Assembly (NCBI GenBank): GCA_963718995.1
Contig: CAVRAP010000010.1
Location: 119,397-183,396 of the forward strand
DNA length: 64,000 nt
DNA from: UBA4744 sp963718995
Lineage (GTDB): Bacteria; Actinomycetota; Acidimicrobiia; Spongiisociales; UBA4744
Direction: 5' to 3'
Positions 42,739-52,427 of the stretch are shown piece after piece; positions within the stretch are counted from its first letter, which is position 1; the number at the start of each line of letters is the position of its first letter. The notes beneath the pieces are model-generated. The model had not been told where the DNA came from and did not search any database. It was given only the letters and a program-made list of their open reading frames with translations. Position numbers and translations under genes: made by a program.

Positions 42739-44507
42739 GTGGAAGTCCGTTTCGATGATCGGCTCAGTGGTCATCGGTATGGATTCCGCGGCCAAGGCGA
42801 GGTTGTTGCGGCACATCACATCGGCGAGGTGATCCCGGCTTTCGAATATGTCGAATCGGAAGTGGCCGGCGGGAGGTGGGCGGCCGGCTTTGTTTCCTAC
42901 GAGGCAGCCCCTGCCTTCGACGACGTGCTGGTAGTTCGGTCGGACGGCCGCGGGCCTTCGGCGATCCCGTTGTTGTGGTTCGCTCTGTACGACGATCGGG
43001 TTGATCCGGGACCTGTTCCCCAGGGCCAATACGAGCTATCGGCCTGGGAAGCCGTCGAGAAGCGCGACCAGTACATGCGGTCGCTGGCCCGGATTCAGTC
43101 CCACATCGAGGCCGGCGACACGTACCAGGTCAATTACACCTATCAACAATCAGCCCGTTGGCGTGGCGATACGCGAGGGTTCTATGCGGATCTGCTCACC
43201 GCCCAGTCTGCGGCATACGGTGCGTACCTGGACACCGGTCGTTTCCAGATCCTGAGCGCTTCCCCCGAGCTGTTCTTTGTCCGAGACGACGATCACATCG
43301 TGTGCCGCCCCATGAAAGGCACGTCGGCCAGAGGCCGCTGGCCGACGGAGGACAGGGCTTTGCTGTCTGCCCTGCTCAGCTCCGAAAAGGAACGAGCTGA
43401 GAATGTGATGATTGTGGACCTCATCAGGAATGATCTCGGTCGCGTGGCCCGTTTCGGGACGGTCGAGGTTGACGAGCTGATCGCTGCCGAGCAGTACGAA
43501 ACGGTGTGGCAGCTCGTCTCCTCAGTCTCGGCCGAACTGCTGCCCGCCACCAGCACCATCGATCTGTTTCGAGCTTTGTTCCCCTGTGGCTCGGTGACGG
43601 GTGCCCCCAAGGTTCGGACCATGGAGATCATTGCCGACGTCGAGGCCGCTCCGCGCGGCGTCTATTGCGGGACGATTGGCATGCTTTCGCCGCCGGGGTC
43701 CGGAGCGCCCGCGCCTCCTTCAGTGTTGCCATCAGAACGGTCACCGTTGACCAGCACTCGGGAACGGCGTTCTACGGGATCGGCGGCGGAATCACCCATG
43801 ACTCACTACCTGATCAGGAATACGCGGAGACTCGCACGAAGGCGCGGGTTCTGGTGCGCAAGGCGGTGGAGTTCGAACTCATCGAAACCCTGCGGTGGGA
43901 ATCCGGGAGCGGGTTCTCATTCCTCGTCGAACACCTTGACCGGCTGCAAGATTCGGCCGAATACTGCGGATTCCCTTTTGACCGCGCCGGGGTCGAACGG
44001 CAACTCGAGGTAACTGCACGAGAGATGGTTGCGGATCCTGCCCGCGTGAGGCTCACGCTGCATCACGACGGCCGGTTGAGCTTTGATACCGACGAGCTGA
44101 TCGACTCCGGCGGGACTCTCCGGGTGGCCGTCGACCATGTGCTGGTCGATCCCTCAGATTGGCGGCTCTTTCACAAGACATCACTCCGAGATCGCTACCG
44201 GGAGGCCCGCCTTCGTCATCCGGAAGCCGATGATGTCTTGCTGGTAAACCTCGATGGTGAGATCACCGAATCCACTATTGCCAATGTGATCGTCCTTCTC
44301 GACGGCGAGTGGGTTACTCCACCCGTGGCGTCCGGGTGCCTGCCCGGTGTTCTCCGGAGGGTGCTGCTGGAGCAAGGGGAGATCAGGGAGATGCCGGTCT
44401 TCCTTGCAGACCTGGCGCGGGCAGACGGCCTTGCCCTGATCAACTCGGTGCGGATGCGGGTTCCGGCCGTGCTGGTTGTGTCGGTTGATCCGGAAGTGAA
44501 TGGCTGA
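42739..44507 (+). CDS. Aminodeoxychorismate synthase component I fused to aminodeoxychorismate lyase, frameshifted
   Basis: A PabB-PabC fusion for p-aminobenzoate (folate) synthesis. PabB (residues 1 to about 330) has the chorismate-binding core with catalytic Lys in PMKGTSARG. It also has VMIVDLIRNDLGRVA and GSVTGAPKVRTMEII. The class IV aminotransferase part starts with ETLRWESGSGF. It has the PLP lysine block FHKTSLRDRYREA, then GEITESTIANV. The frame changes at GGGG 43695-43698, where one G seems to be missing (length is 3n+2). GTG start; the glutamine amidotransferase PabA is not nearby. Confidence 0.9.
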
Positions 44508-45607
44508 TGGTCACGGTGACGTTGGCCGGGGTATCCAAGGTCTTCGGCAAGGATGAAAAGGTCCTCGAAGATCTCCACTTGTTTGTAGAGGAAGGGGAGT
44601 TGCTCGTCCTGCTGGGTCCATCAGGCTGTGGGAAGTCGACGATCTTGCGCCTCATCGCTGGTCTGGAGACGCCCACCGAAGGGCGGGTCCTCTTCGATGG
44701 CGATGACGTAACTGCGATGGCTACACGCGATCGACGTGTGGCGATGGTGCACCAGGACGGAACCCTCTATTCCCACTTCGACGTTCGCAAGAACATCGGC
44801 TTTCCCCTGGAAGTGCGCAAGGTGCCGAGGCTCGAGAGTGATCGGGAGATTGCGGCCGGAGCCTCCCACCTGGGGATCCTCGCACTGCTCGGCAAGATGC
44901 CGGCAGAGCTCTCCGCCGGCCACCGGAACTCTGTGGCCACCGCCCGGGCCCTAGTCCAACAGAGTCATGTCTTACTCATGGACGAACCGCTGGCCTCCCT
45001 CGACGCCAAGATTCGCGAACGCACCCGATTGGAGATCGTCCGCCTCCACAAGGAGCTTGGCACCACGATCGTTTACGTGACGAACGATGAGCGGGAGGCG
45101 ATGGCGCTGGGGGACCGCGTGGCGGTGTTCGACGAATCGGGCAGCCTTCGACAGGTGGGCGCTCCTCAGGAGATGTACGCCCGGCCCCGTTCTCTCTTCG
45201 TTGCCGATTTCCTGGGCAAGATGAATCATCTGACCGTCCGTCCGGAACATGACACGCAGGGGTGGTGGTTACCGATCGGCAACGATCGGCTGCTCCTCGA
45301 TCCGGCCATCGTTTCATCCCGGTCGGGATTGGACCGCCATCTGGGGAAGGATCTGGTGGTTGGGATACGGCCTGAACACGTGGCGGTTGCGGCGCCGGGA
45401 ACTCCGTTCGTAGCCTGCCTCCACGGAAGGGTCGGCAGAGTGGAAGATGCGGGGTCGTTTGCCACGGCCTCGGTGACGGTTGGGACGTGGAGGCTCCAGG
45501 TTCGTGTTTCTCCGGATCGAATGCCTGTTCCAGGCAATCTGGTCGAGTTGACCCTCGACTCCCACCATCTTCACTTCTTTGAGACGGGTACCGGTCGGGC
45601 AATCTGA
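44507..45607 (+). CDS. Stand-alone MalK/UgpC-like ABC ATPase with altered catalytic motifs
   Basis: A 366-residue ATPase with the MalK-type TOBE domain after about residue 240. Walker A GPSGCGKST and Walker B LLMDEP are intact. The signature is LSAGH (135-139) rather than LSGGQ, and the switch His is Asn (VTND, N193). Both changes normally weaken or abolish ATP hydrolysis. It begins one base inside the pabBC stop and has no permease or binding protein around it. It may be a regulatory ATPase or serve a transporter elsewhere. Confidence 0.85.
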   Translation: MVTVTLAGVSKVFGKDEKVLEDLHLFVEEGELLVLLGPSGCGKSTILRLIAGLETPTEGRVLFDGDDVTAMATRDRRVAMVHQDGTLYSHFDVRKNIGFPLEVRKVPRLESDREIAAGASHLGILALLGKMPAELSAGHRNSVATARALVQQSHVLLMDEPLASLDAKIRERTRLEIVRLHKELGTTIVYVTNDEREAMALGDRVAVFDESGSLRQVGAPQEMYARPRSLFVADFLGKMNHLTVRPEHDTQGWWLPIGNDRLLLDPAIVSSRSGLDRHLGKDLVVGIRPEHVAVAAPGTPFVACLHGRVGRVEDAGSFATASVTVGTWRLQVRVSPDRMPVPGNLVELTLDSHHLHFFETGTGRAI

Positions 45608-45682
45608 GGCAGCGGGCGTGAGTGCCGCCTGTTCCCATCGCATAGGCTTGGTGAGAACCGTTTCCAGTCTGCGATCGTTCTT

Positions 45683-48004
45683 ATGGATATGGCCGAAGAT
45701 CAGACCGGTTCACGTGTCACGGTGATGCAGCCGGCGAGGGAGGAGGGCCGCCCGCGCCGCCCGACCCGCTGGCCGCTGCTCCTGATTGTTGCGCTCGTAT
45801 GGGGCGCCCTGTGGTTGTTGCGCGGCGGAGCGAATTCCGATCGACCCGATTCGCCCGGGTTGGACGCCGTCGGGTTGTCCACGACGACGACTCTGCAACC
45901 CATCGAGGGTGATCTGTCCGTTGGATGGATCTCGATCGATCTTCCTGGATCCGGTGAGGTTGTGGACATTCTCAACAGCAGGTTCGGTCTCCTGGCGGTG
46001 GCGGTGGACGGGGAACGCAGCAGCCTGTGGAGGTCACACGATGGAATAGCGTGGGAACTCGTTCCGGACGATGCGGGGGTCTTCGTCGGTGCTGAGGTCA
46101 ATGCGTTGGTTGAGACCGAATCAGGCATTGCGGCCGTTGGGGGGCGGATCATCGAGGAAGTCAATCCCGACGACTTCACAGCAGAGCAAACCCGACCCGC
46201 CGTGTGGTTGTCTGCCGATGGCGCCTCCTGGGAGCGAATCCCCGATGACCGGATCGCATTCCCGGTGGATCGGGCTTCGCCGGACGTCACTCCGGTGCCG
46301 GGGTCGATGAGCGATGTAGTGGTCTGGGAGGAGCACCTGGTTGCAGTTGGATGGAGTACCTCGCGTAAGCATTTTGGTGCCGCCTGGGTTGCCGATCTGG
46401 ACGGGCGAAGCTGGAAGGCCGCGCCCAAGGGTCTGATCGGATCTGAGAAGGCCTTCACAGAGGTCAACGCGGTTTCCGTGGTCGAAGGCCGTTTGGTAGC
46501 CGTGGGGACCACCCTGAGCAGACCGATCGTCTGGAGCTCGCCCGATGCCATGACCTGGTCGATCCCCAAGTCCGAGAATACCCTGGGTAACCGGCGTCAC
46601 GAGCGCCCGGCACAGGTGGCGGCCGGCGGAGTCGGAGTGATAGCGATCGGAGTCCACCGTCGCCTCGTCGGTCCCTACCTCGACCCACAGGAGGAAGCCC
46701 GTTCCATCATCTGGCTGTCCAGCGATTCTGAGGAGTGGCTGCGGCTAGAACCCGAAGAGCTCGACGCGGTGGTGCTGGAAGATGTCCTGGCTGCGCAGCC
46801 CTGGCTCGTTGCTGCCGGTTATCGGGGCGACGGGTTCACCACTGAGCCGGGTGTTTGGTTCTCCACAACCGGTGCCGAGTGGCATGGCGTTGACCTTGGA
46901 ACGTCCAATCAGGGGTGGGGCGAATCGAGAGTCAATGTGATCGTTCGTAGGGGCGCGGGCCTGGTGGCCGGGGGGAATCTCAACGGCAATCCGCAAGTAT
47001 GGCTGTGGAGCTCTGATGGCCCGCCGGAGATCCCCGACAGTATCTGGGTGAGGCCGGATCCCGGCGGGTGGATGATGGTCTCGGACCTCCCCGACGGTTT
47101 CCCGGCCTGGTCGGTGCGTGCCATTCCGAACGGGTACATGGCAATTGGCGATGGGCGCGTATGGATCTCACCGGACGGTGTGGCCTGGGAGTGGCTACCC
47201 GAGCAGGAGGCCGGTTTGCTCTGGACCTGGGGCTGGTCGTACTCAGCACCGGTGACGATCGATGGAGTCGTGTACATCGTCGGCGGAGGCGTTCTCTGGT
47301 CCTCCCTCGACGGGCGGTCGTGGGAGGTCCTGGGCGGTGGCTTCGAGGGCTGGTTGGACGGACCGCGGCCGGGTCGCGACGGCGACCTGCTGGTGATCGA
47401 GTCTCCAGAGCATGGAGGGCGAGATGCCACTCGCCTCTGGCGCTCGATCGACGGAGTTCAGTGGATCGAAGTCCCGTTGCCGGAACTGGATTGGGTTTCG
47501 GACATTCAGGTCGTCGGTGACGCCTACGTCCTATCCGGGTGGTCACTGGATGGTCCCGTCTGGTGGGTTTCCACACAGGAAGGCCGATGGGATCCCCTGG
47601 TGTTCGATGGCGTGTTCGATTCCGCCGGGATGATGGTCACAATCGGCGATCGGCTGGTGATGCCCGTTGTCGTGGATTCCTTCGAACCGGTGACCCGGAT
47701 TCTGTCGGCCGTCGATGGCTTGACTTGGGAGATGTCCGAATCTGAAATCAACGGCTGGCCCGGCCAGATCATCGAAAGCGGTCCGGGCCTCGTTTTAATG
47801 ACGGAAACCGGTGAACACGAGTATTCGTCCCCGACCTTCAGTCTGTGGAGTTCAGTCGACGGGCTGCAGTGGGCGGAACTTGGACCATTGCCCACCTATC
47901 GTGATTCCTGGCCGCAGATGCTTCCCGGTGACCGGGCAGTCAGAATCGTCCTGCAATGGGACGATCACAGCAGCCTCTGGGAATGGAGACCGCCGGCCGG
48001 ATGA
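45683..48004 (+). CDS. Large extracytoplasmic repeat protein, beta-propeller-like
   Basis: A 773-residue protein of unknown function. A cytoplasmic basic N-terminus is followed by a transmembrane helix (about 30-46) and a Thr linker. About 700 residues of recurring units then read like [V/I]WxSxDGxxWE. They are spaced roughly 45-60 residues apart (LWRSHDGIAWELVP, VWLSADGASWERIP, VWISPDGVAWEWLP, LWRSIDGVQWIEVP). This is the Asp-box/BNR-type pattern of sialidase-like and photosystem-assembly propellers. Its 3' end overlaps the convergent membrane-protein gene by 65 bases. Confidence 0.72.
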   Translation: MDMAEDQTGSRVTVMQPAREEGRPRRPTRWPLLLIVALVWGALWLLRGGANSDRPDSPGLDAVGLSTTTTLQPIEGDLSVGWISIDLPGSGEVVDILNSRFGLLAVAVDGERSSLWRSHDGIAWELVPDDAGVFVGAEVNALVETESGIAAVGGRIIEEVNPDDFTAEQTRPAVWLSADGASWERIPDDRIAFPVDRASPDVTPVPGSMSDVVVWEEHLVAVGWSTSRKHFGAAWVADLDGRSWKAAPKGLIGSEKAFTEVNAVSVVEGRLVAVGTTLSRPIVWSSPDAMTWSIPKSENTLGNRRHERPAQVAAGGVGVIAIGVHRRLVGPYLDPQEEARSIIWLSSDSEEWLRLEPEELDAVVLEDVLAAQPWLVAAGYRGDGFTTEPGVWFSTTGAEWHGVDLGTSNQGWGESRVNVIVRRGAGLVAGGNLNGNPQVWLWSSDGPPEIPDSIWVRPDPGGWMMVSDLPDGFPAWSVRAIPNGYMAIGDGRVWISPDGVAWEWLPEQEAGLLWTWGWSYSAPVTIDGVVYIVGGGVLWSSLDGRSWEVLGGGFEGWLDGPRPGRDGDLLVIESPEHGGRDATRLWRSIDGVQWIEVPLPELDWVSDIQVVGDAYVLSGWSLDGPVWWVSTQEGRWDPLVFDGVFDSAGMMVTIGDRLVMPVVVDSFEPVTRILSAVDGLTWEMSESEINGWPGQIIESGPGLVLMTETGEHEYSSPTFSLWSSVDGLQWAELGPLPTYRDSWPQMLPGDRAVRIVLQWDDHSSLWEWRPPAG

Positions 48005-48860
48005 GCCCGCTTAGCGCGGGTCCGAAGGGCGGAACCAACCGGCGGGCGATCAACGTAGCTGCCACCAGAACGACCCAGACTGCGCTGAGTCCGGCCATGG
48101 CCAGACCTCCGCCAATGACTGCCGTCATCAGGGATCCGCCCAGCAAGATCCAGCGGGCCGAACGAAGCCGGAAGAAGTCGAGCATCTCGCCCGTGTAGTC
48201 GGTCTTTGACATCGGTATGTAGCCCGGGAGAAAGAGTCCGGCTACCGCGCCGGCGGCAACCAACGCCAGGGCCGCAGGGGTGGGGGCTTGCCATCCTGAT
48301 CCGAAGGCACCTGACAAGACCACCCCGGCCGAGGCGGTCGCCGACACGACGAAGGCCGCGATCAGGCTGTAGCCCTTCGTTGGATCGGGAAGCCGGTGGT
48401 CGTGGGCCAGGGCGTAGGCGAGGGTCAATGCCGCTATCCAGCCCGTGACCGTTCTGCCCGCCAGGAAGGCCGCCGTGGGCAAGAAAACCAATCCGTCCAA
48501 CAACGTCGGCTTCAGCCCGGTGCTGCGGACGACGATGCGAGTCGCCAGGAGCAACATGAAGAGGGCAGCGAGGTTGCCGGGACCGACCAGCAGACACCCG
48601 ACCACGGCCAGCATGGCTGCCAGGTTGGCCGTCCGTGCCTCGTCGGGATCAATTTCCCTCGCAATAGCCCACGCCAGAAATATGGTAACGCCGGCGGTTG
48701 CGGCAGGACCGAGGGCGTCGGCGAGGTTTCCGTTGTTCTCGATATCGACGGCCATCACGATCAGGGCGCCCAGCACGGCCACGGCAAGATGGAACTGGTG
48801 GGTGCGCAGTCTGGGGTCGATGATCCGGGCGATACCCGTGATGGAGGTCAGGCGGGACAT
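47940..48860 (-). CDS. Polytopic membrane protein of unknown function
   Basis: A 306-residue protein with about eight hydrophobic segments, beginning after LRTHQFHLAVA and continuing through GNLAALFMLLLATRIVV to LVAATLIARRLVP. Positive residues cluster at the ends of helices. I recognise no domain. ATG at 48860; no Shine-Dalgarno site and no obvious -10 box. It overlaps the large repeat protein at its 3' end. Confidence 0.6.
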   Translation of the reverse strand: MSRLTSITGIARIIDPRLRTHQFHLAVAVLGALIVMAVDIENNGNLADALGPAATAGVTIFLAWAIAREIDPDEARTANLAAMLAVVGCLLVGPGNLAALFMLLLATRIVVRSTGLKPTLLDGLVFLPTAAFLAGRTVTGWIAALTLAYALAHDHRLPDPTKGYSLIAAFVVSATASAGVVLSGAFGSGWQAPTPAALALVAAGAVAGLFLPGYIPMSKTDYTGEMLDFFRLRSARWILLGGSLMTAVIGGGLAMAGLSAVWVVLVAATLIARRLVPPFGPALSGLIRPAVSIPRGCCDRPIAGRF

Positions 48861-48969
48861 AGGTTGAAGCTCGTTGTGTGCAGTTTTTTCGACGGTAACC
48901 GACCGTCAATCGGTTTGGGTCTCATCAGCTGAACCACCTCCGCCCAATGCGCTCCGCTGTTCCGTGCAA

Positions 48970-49458
48970 TCAAGAACCAGCGACTTCTTTCTCAAGTTGG
49001 GCCTCGAGGTGGATGTTCATCTCTTGACCGACGGCCGCCATGTCCACCTGATAACTCAAGGTGGTCCCGGTTACCGACAGAGCCCGTTTCACGGCCGCAA
49101 CCATCTTGGCGGTCGGGCTGACCCCTACCAGGGTGCTCATCATTTCGAGGCCGGATCCTGTTCGGGTCCCGGCGAGGATCTCCGTGATCCCGCTCGGTTG
49201 CGCCAGCACTAGTTCGACTCCGTTCTCCGAGACCGGCCGCAGGTACCCGGCCTCCGAGTGCATGGGGTAGCCGTCGGTGAGGTTCCAGGTCTTCTGCACG
49301 TAGAAGACAAACGGGCGGCCGTTGTGCGAGAACTCGATCTCTTCTCCGTAGGCGAACGGTTCGATAGTCGGATAGACACCACGGCCTTCACCGCGCCACC
49401 GGCCCAAGAGAAATGCCAGTGGCTCGACCGCCGGGTGTAGCTCGGCTGGGCTCAGAAT
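48970..49458 (-). CDS. Nitrobindin-like heme beta-barrel protein (THAP4/FABP family), probable ATT start
   Basis: A 162-residue protein like Mycobacterium Rv2717c/nitrobindin, a heme barrel that isomerises peroxynitrite. Blocks: LLGRWRGEGRGVYPTI, SEAGYLRP, VLAQPSGITEI, and the C-terminal VGQEMNIHLEAQL with the likely proximal His. The best start is an ATT (49458) 7 bases after a perfect AAGGAGG. Upstream in-frame GTG 49542 would place that ribosome site inside the coding region. A TACCCT box lies at 49485-49490. Confidence 0.82.
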   Translation of the reverse strand: MLSPAELHPAVEPLAFLLGRWRGEGRGVYPTIEPFAYGEEIEFSHNGRPFVFYVQKTWNLTDGYPMHSEAGYLRPVSENGVELVLAQPSGITEILAGTRTGSGLEMMSTLVGVSPTAKMVAAVKRALSVTGTTLSYQVDMAAVGQEMNIHLEAQLEKEVAGS

Positions 49459-49566
49459 GAATCGACCTCCTTGGAGAGTGACTAAGGGTAAACGCCAAGG
49501 TGCCGGTTGTCGTCGGGGCCCGGTACTAACTTGGTTGAACACCCGCCCACCAACCGACGAGTGACC

Positions 49567-51633
49567 ATGAACACAGAGGAATCCTTCTTCCAGGGTGGCA
49601 TGAGAGTCGCCTCAGCCCAGTTTGAGACTGCCCGGTTCCTCGGGCTCTCACTGCTGGTTGGGGTGCTGGTCGGCGCGGGAGCGGCGCTTCTCATTTGGGC
49701 GGTGGAATGGGTCGGCGCCGGTTCCGACTGGTTGGCCGACGGTACCAGCCTGGGCCGGTTGGCCATTCTGATCAGCGTGCCGCTCGGCCTGCTCCTGGCC
49801 TGGTGGATCGGCGCCAAAGTCGCCCCCGAGGTCGCCGGGGACGGGGTCCCCGAAGCGACGATCGGGCTAGCCGTGCATGCCGGGTATCTTCCAACCCGCT
49901 CGGTCCCGCTCAAACTCCTGGCGACCGCGTTGACCCTGGGTGGTGGAGGGTCGGCCGGACGGGAGGGCCCGATTGTTCAGATCGGGGCGACCATCGGTTC
50001 GTCGGTAGCGCGCCGCACCGGATTGGGTGAAGACAAGATCCGGAGCCTGGTTGCGGCCGGTGCCGGAGCGGCCATCGGCGCCAGTTTCAACGCCCCTATC
50101 GCCGGGATGCTCTTTGCGATGGAAGTGATGCTGCGCACGTTTTCGGTGCGGCATCTGAGTGCCGTTGTGGTGGCCTCCGTTGCCGCAGCCGTTACCAATA
50201 AGAGCCTGGTCGGCTCCGGGGAGCTGTTGCAGGCGAAGAGCTACGGGGTGATCGACGCCCGGGAATTGGCTCTGTACGCCGCCATCGGGTTGCTTTCTGT
50301 ACTCGCAGGATACGGCCTCCTCAAGATGCTGAGCTTGACCGAGAACCTGGGTGAGCGGTTCGGAAAACGCGGGTGGATCCGACCCATCGTGGCAGGGCTG
50401 GCGGTCGCCGGTATTGGGCTCTTCGAACCACGCATTCTCGGCACCGGTCAGCGGTTTGTTGCCGAAGTCCTCGATTTCTCATTGCTTGGCCAGGAACTGT
50501 GGTGGACCCTGCTCCTCCTGGCGGTTCTGAAGATCATCGCCACCTCGGTGACTATCGGCTCGGGTGCGTCCGGAGGGGCGTTCATGCCCAGTCTCTTCAT
50601 CGGTGCCTCGCTGGGAGCGGCCTTTGGGGAGTTGATGGCTCCAATCTGGAACATCTCGCCGCTGCGGCCGGGCGCCTTTGCGGTGGTCGGGATGGCTGCC
50701 ACCTTCGCGGCGGTGGCCCGCGCTCCGCTCACCGCGATCCTGATCGTGTTCGAGATCACCCAGGACTACGGGCTGGTGTTGCCGCTCATGCTGGCCGTCG
50801 TGTTGGCGACTCTGATCACCGACGTCATCCATCCCGAGTCGGTGTATACGTTGCCGCTGGCCAAACGAGGTATCCAGCTGGTCAGATCGAGCGAGGTTGA
50901 TCTGCTCGACACCGTCAAGGTGGGTGATGTCATGTCGCTCAATCCCCTGACCGTTCAGCTGGGTATGCGGGTACTCGAAGTCCAGGAGATTCTCGATCGG
51001 GGACGTCGCCACGGAGCAGCGGTACTCGATGAGAACGATCGCTTGGCCGGCATTGTGAGCATCAACGATGTGCTGCGCGCCGCGGGGCCCCGTGAATCGA
51101 TGGACGTGGCTGAAGTGATGACCCGCCGGCCGGTGACCGTTTCACCCAACACGTTGGTCAGTATGGCCCTCGAGCGAATGGCCGCCCTGGGGGTGGGCCG
51201 TCTTCCCGTGGTTTCCCCTGAGGACGCCACCCGGTTGGTTGGCATGTTCCGGCGCGAAGACGCCGTCCGGGCCTATCACCAGGCCCTGGGTAAGACGACC
51301 AGCCACGAGCTGGCTCGCGATCGATTGCGGCGGCGGACCCATCCGGGAGCCGAGTTCTTCGACTTCCGCATTCCGCCCGGGTCGATGGCGGACAACAAGT
51401 TCCTGCGGGAGGTCCGGTGGCCGGAAGGCTGCACGATCGTCTCGGTGCGGCGCGATCGTATCGTTCACGTACCGACCGGGGATACCCGGCTCGGTCGCGA
51501 CGACGTCATTACGGCTTTTGCAACACCGGCGGCTCGCCGGGCGGTCATCGACCGGCTCAACGCAACCGGAGACGAGCCCACCGCCGAAATCCCGATGATC
51601 GAGGTTGATGACGACGAGGCCGGACCGGCCTGA
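49567..51633 (+). CDS. ClC-family chloride channel/antiporter with CBS pair and TrkA-C domain
   Basis: A 688-residue protein. The ClC membrane domain (about 20-430) has the anion motifs GDGVPEATI (the GSGIP position), GREGPIVQIG with the gating Glu, and GASGGAFMPSL. Two CBS domains follow (about 460-590, KVGDVMSLNPLTV and DVAEVMTRRPVTV). A TrkA-C/RCK_C domain lies at the C-terminus, from RIPPGSMADNKF. The CBS and RCK_C modules suggest nucleotide control. The ATG at 49567 is the most probable start. Confidence 0.93.
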   Translation: MNTEESFFQGGMRVASAQFETARFLGLSLLVGVLVGAGAALLIWAVEWVGAGSDWLADGTSLGRLAILISVPLGLLLAWWIGAKVAPEVAGDGVPEATIGLAVHAGYLPTRSVPLKLLATALTLGGGGSAGREGPIVQIGATIGSSVARRTGLGEDKIRSLVAAGAGAAIGASFNAPIAGMLFAMEVMLRTFSVRHLSAVVVASVAAAVTNKSLVGSGELLQAKSYGVIDARELALYAAIGLLSVLAGYGLLKMLSLTENLGERFGKRGWIRPIVAGLAVAGIGLFEPRILGTGQRFVAEVLDFSLLGQELWWTLLLLAVLKIIATSVTIGSGASGGAFMPSLFIGASLGAAFGELMAPIWNISPLRPGAFAVVGMAATFAAVARAPLTAILIVFEITQDYGLVLPLMLAVVLATLITDVIHPESVYTLPLAKRGIQLVRSSEVDLLDTVKVGDVMSLNPLTVQLGMRVLEVQEILDRGRRHGAAVLDENDRLAGIVSINDVLRAAGPRESMDVAEVMTRRPVTVSPNTLVSMALERMAALGVGRLPVVSPEDATRLVGMFRREDAVRAYHQALGKTTSHELARDRLRRRTHPGAEFFDFRIPPGSMADNKFLREVRWPEGCTIVSVRRDRIVHVPTGDTRLGRDDVITAFATPAARRAVIDRLNATGDEPTAEIPMIEVDDDEAGPA

Positions 51634-51708
51634 CTCTCTCTTCCTGCCGGTCGACTCGCGGGTCCGAAGTCCCTCGAGCGCTCGGCCCGGGGCCCGGCTC
51701 CCGATCCG

Positions 51709-51714
51709 TATACT
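51709..51714 (+). promoter_or_regulatory. Candidate -10 box (TATACT) for the small KOW-like gene
   Basis: TATACT ends 25 bases before the TTG, followed by GGAGGAGG. This is a conventional leadered promoter. Confidence 0.4.
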
Positions 51715-51739
51715 TCGCTGCAGGAGGAGGTGAGCAGAC

Positions 51740-51913
51740 TTGCTACGGATTGGAACGCACGTACGGGAACTGACAAAGAAAGTCGGACAAACCGGTCGGA
51801 CCGGCAAGGTCGTCAAGGTCCATGGCGATAACGTCGAGGTGCGTTGGGACGACGGCCACACCAGCTCGCTTTCGGGAGCGGTGTTGCAACCCGTCCACAA
51901 GGAAGCGCACTAG
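51740..51913 (+). CDS. Small KOW/SH3-like basic protein (DUF1918-like), 57 residues
   Basis: A short gene starting with TTG and preceded by GGAGGAGG 9 bases upstream. The product reads like a small beta-barrel: GQTGRTGKVVKVHGDNVEVRW followed by DDGHTSSLSG. This resembles DUF1918/KOW-type domains that recognise nucleic acids or ribosomal proteins. A promoter-like TATACT lies upstream. It fills the gap between clc and the Bpa gene. Confidence 0.7.
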   Translation: MLRIGTHVRELTKKVGQTGRTGKVVKVHGDNVEVRWDDGHTSSLSGAVLQPVHKEAH

Positions 51914-51948
51914 GCGTCGGCCGGTCTAGCGGTCAGAGGTAGACGCCC

Positions 51949-52401
51949 TCAGAGGTAGACGCCGGGGTAGGAGGTCTCGTCGGAGCTTCCCTCGAGCGCC
52001 TTCTTCTGGCGGACTTCGGCCAACTGGGCCTGGGCCGCCATCTGTTGACTCCACAAGCTCGCCTGGATCCCGTGAAACAGCCCCTCGAGCCATCCAACCA
52101 GCTGTGCCTCCGCGATGCGCAATTCCGACTCGGACGGAACCTCGGAGGTAAGTGGCAGGAAGACCTCGTCGAGCTCGTCCCGTAGATCAGGCGACAGCAC
52201 TTCTTTCAGCTCGTCGAGAGATCGACGGTAGATGTCGAGAAGCCGCTTTCTCCCGGCTTCATCGAGCGGTGCCTGACGCACTTCGTCAAGGGTCGCCCTG
52301 GTCATCGAGGCAATGCGGATCAGCTTGCTCGGCCGGCTGATGGTCTCATCGCCTGCTTCGGTTGCTGCAACGATGTCGGGTTGGATAGGTTCGTCGACCA
52401 T
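51949..52401 (-). CDS. bpa: Bacterial proteasome activator Bpa (DUF2587)
   Basis: A 150-residue protein forming the ATP-independent ring activator of the actinobacterial 20S proteasome. It matches DUF2587 over its helical bundle (RIASMTRATLDEVRQAPLDEAGRKRLLDIYRRSL). It ends in VYL, a HbYX motif that opens the proteasome gate. Presence of Bpa implies prcA/prcB elsewhere in the genome. Confidence 0.93.
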   Translation of the reverse strand: MVDEPIQPDIVAATEAGDETISRPSKLIRIASMTRATLDEVRQAPLDEAGRKRLLDIYRRSLDELKEVLSPDLRDELDEVFLPLTSEVPSESELRIAEAQLVGWLEGLFHGIQASLWSQQMAAQAQLAEVRQKKALEGSSDETSYPGVYL

Positions 52402-52427
52402 GTGCTCCCGTCCTCAATGCTGAAACT

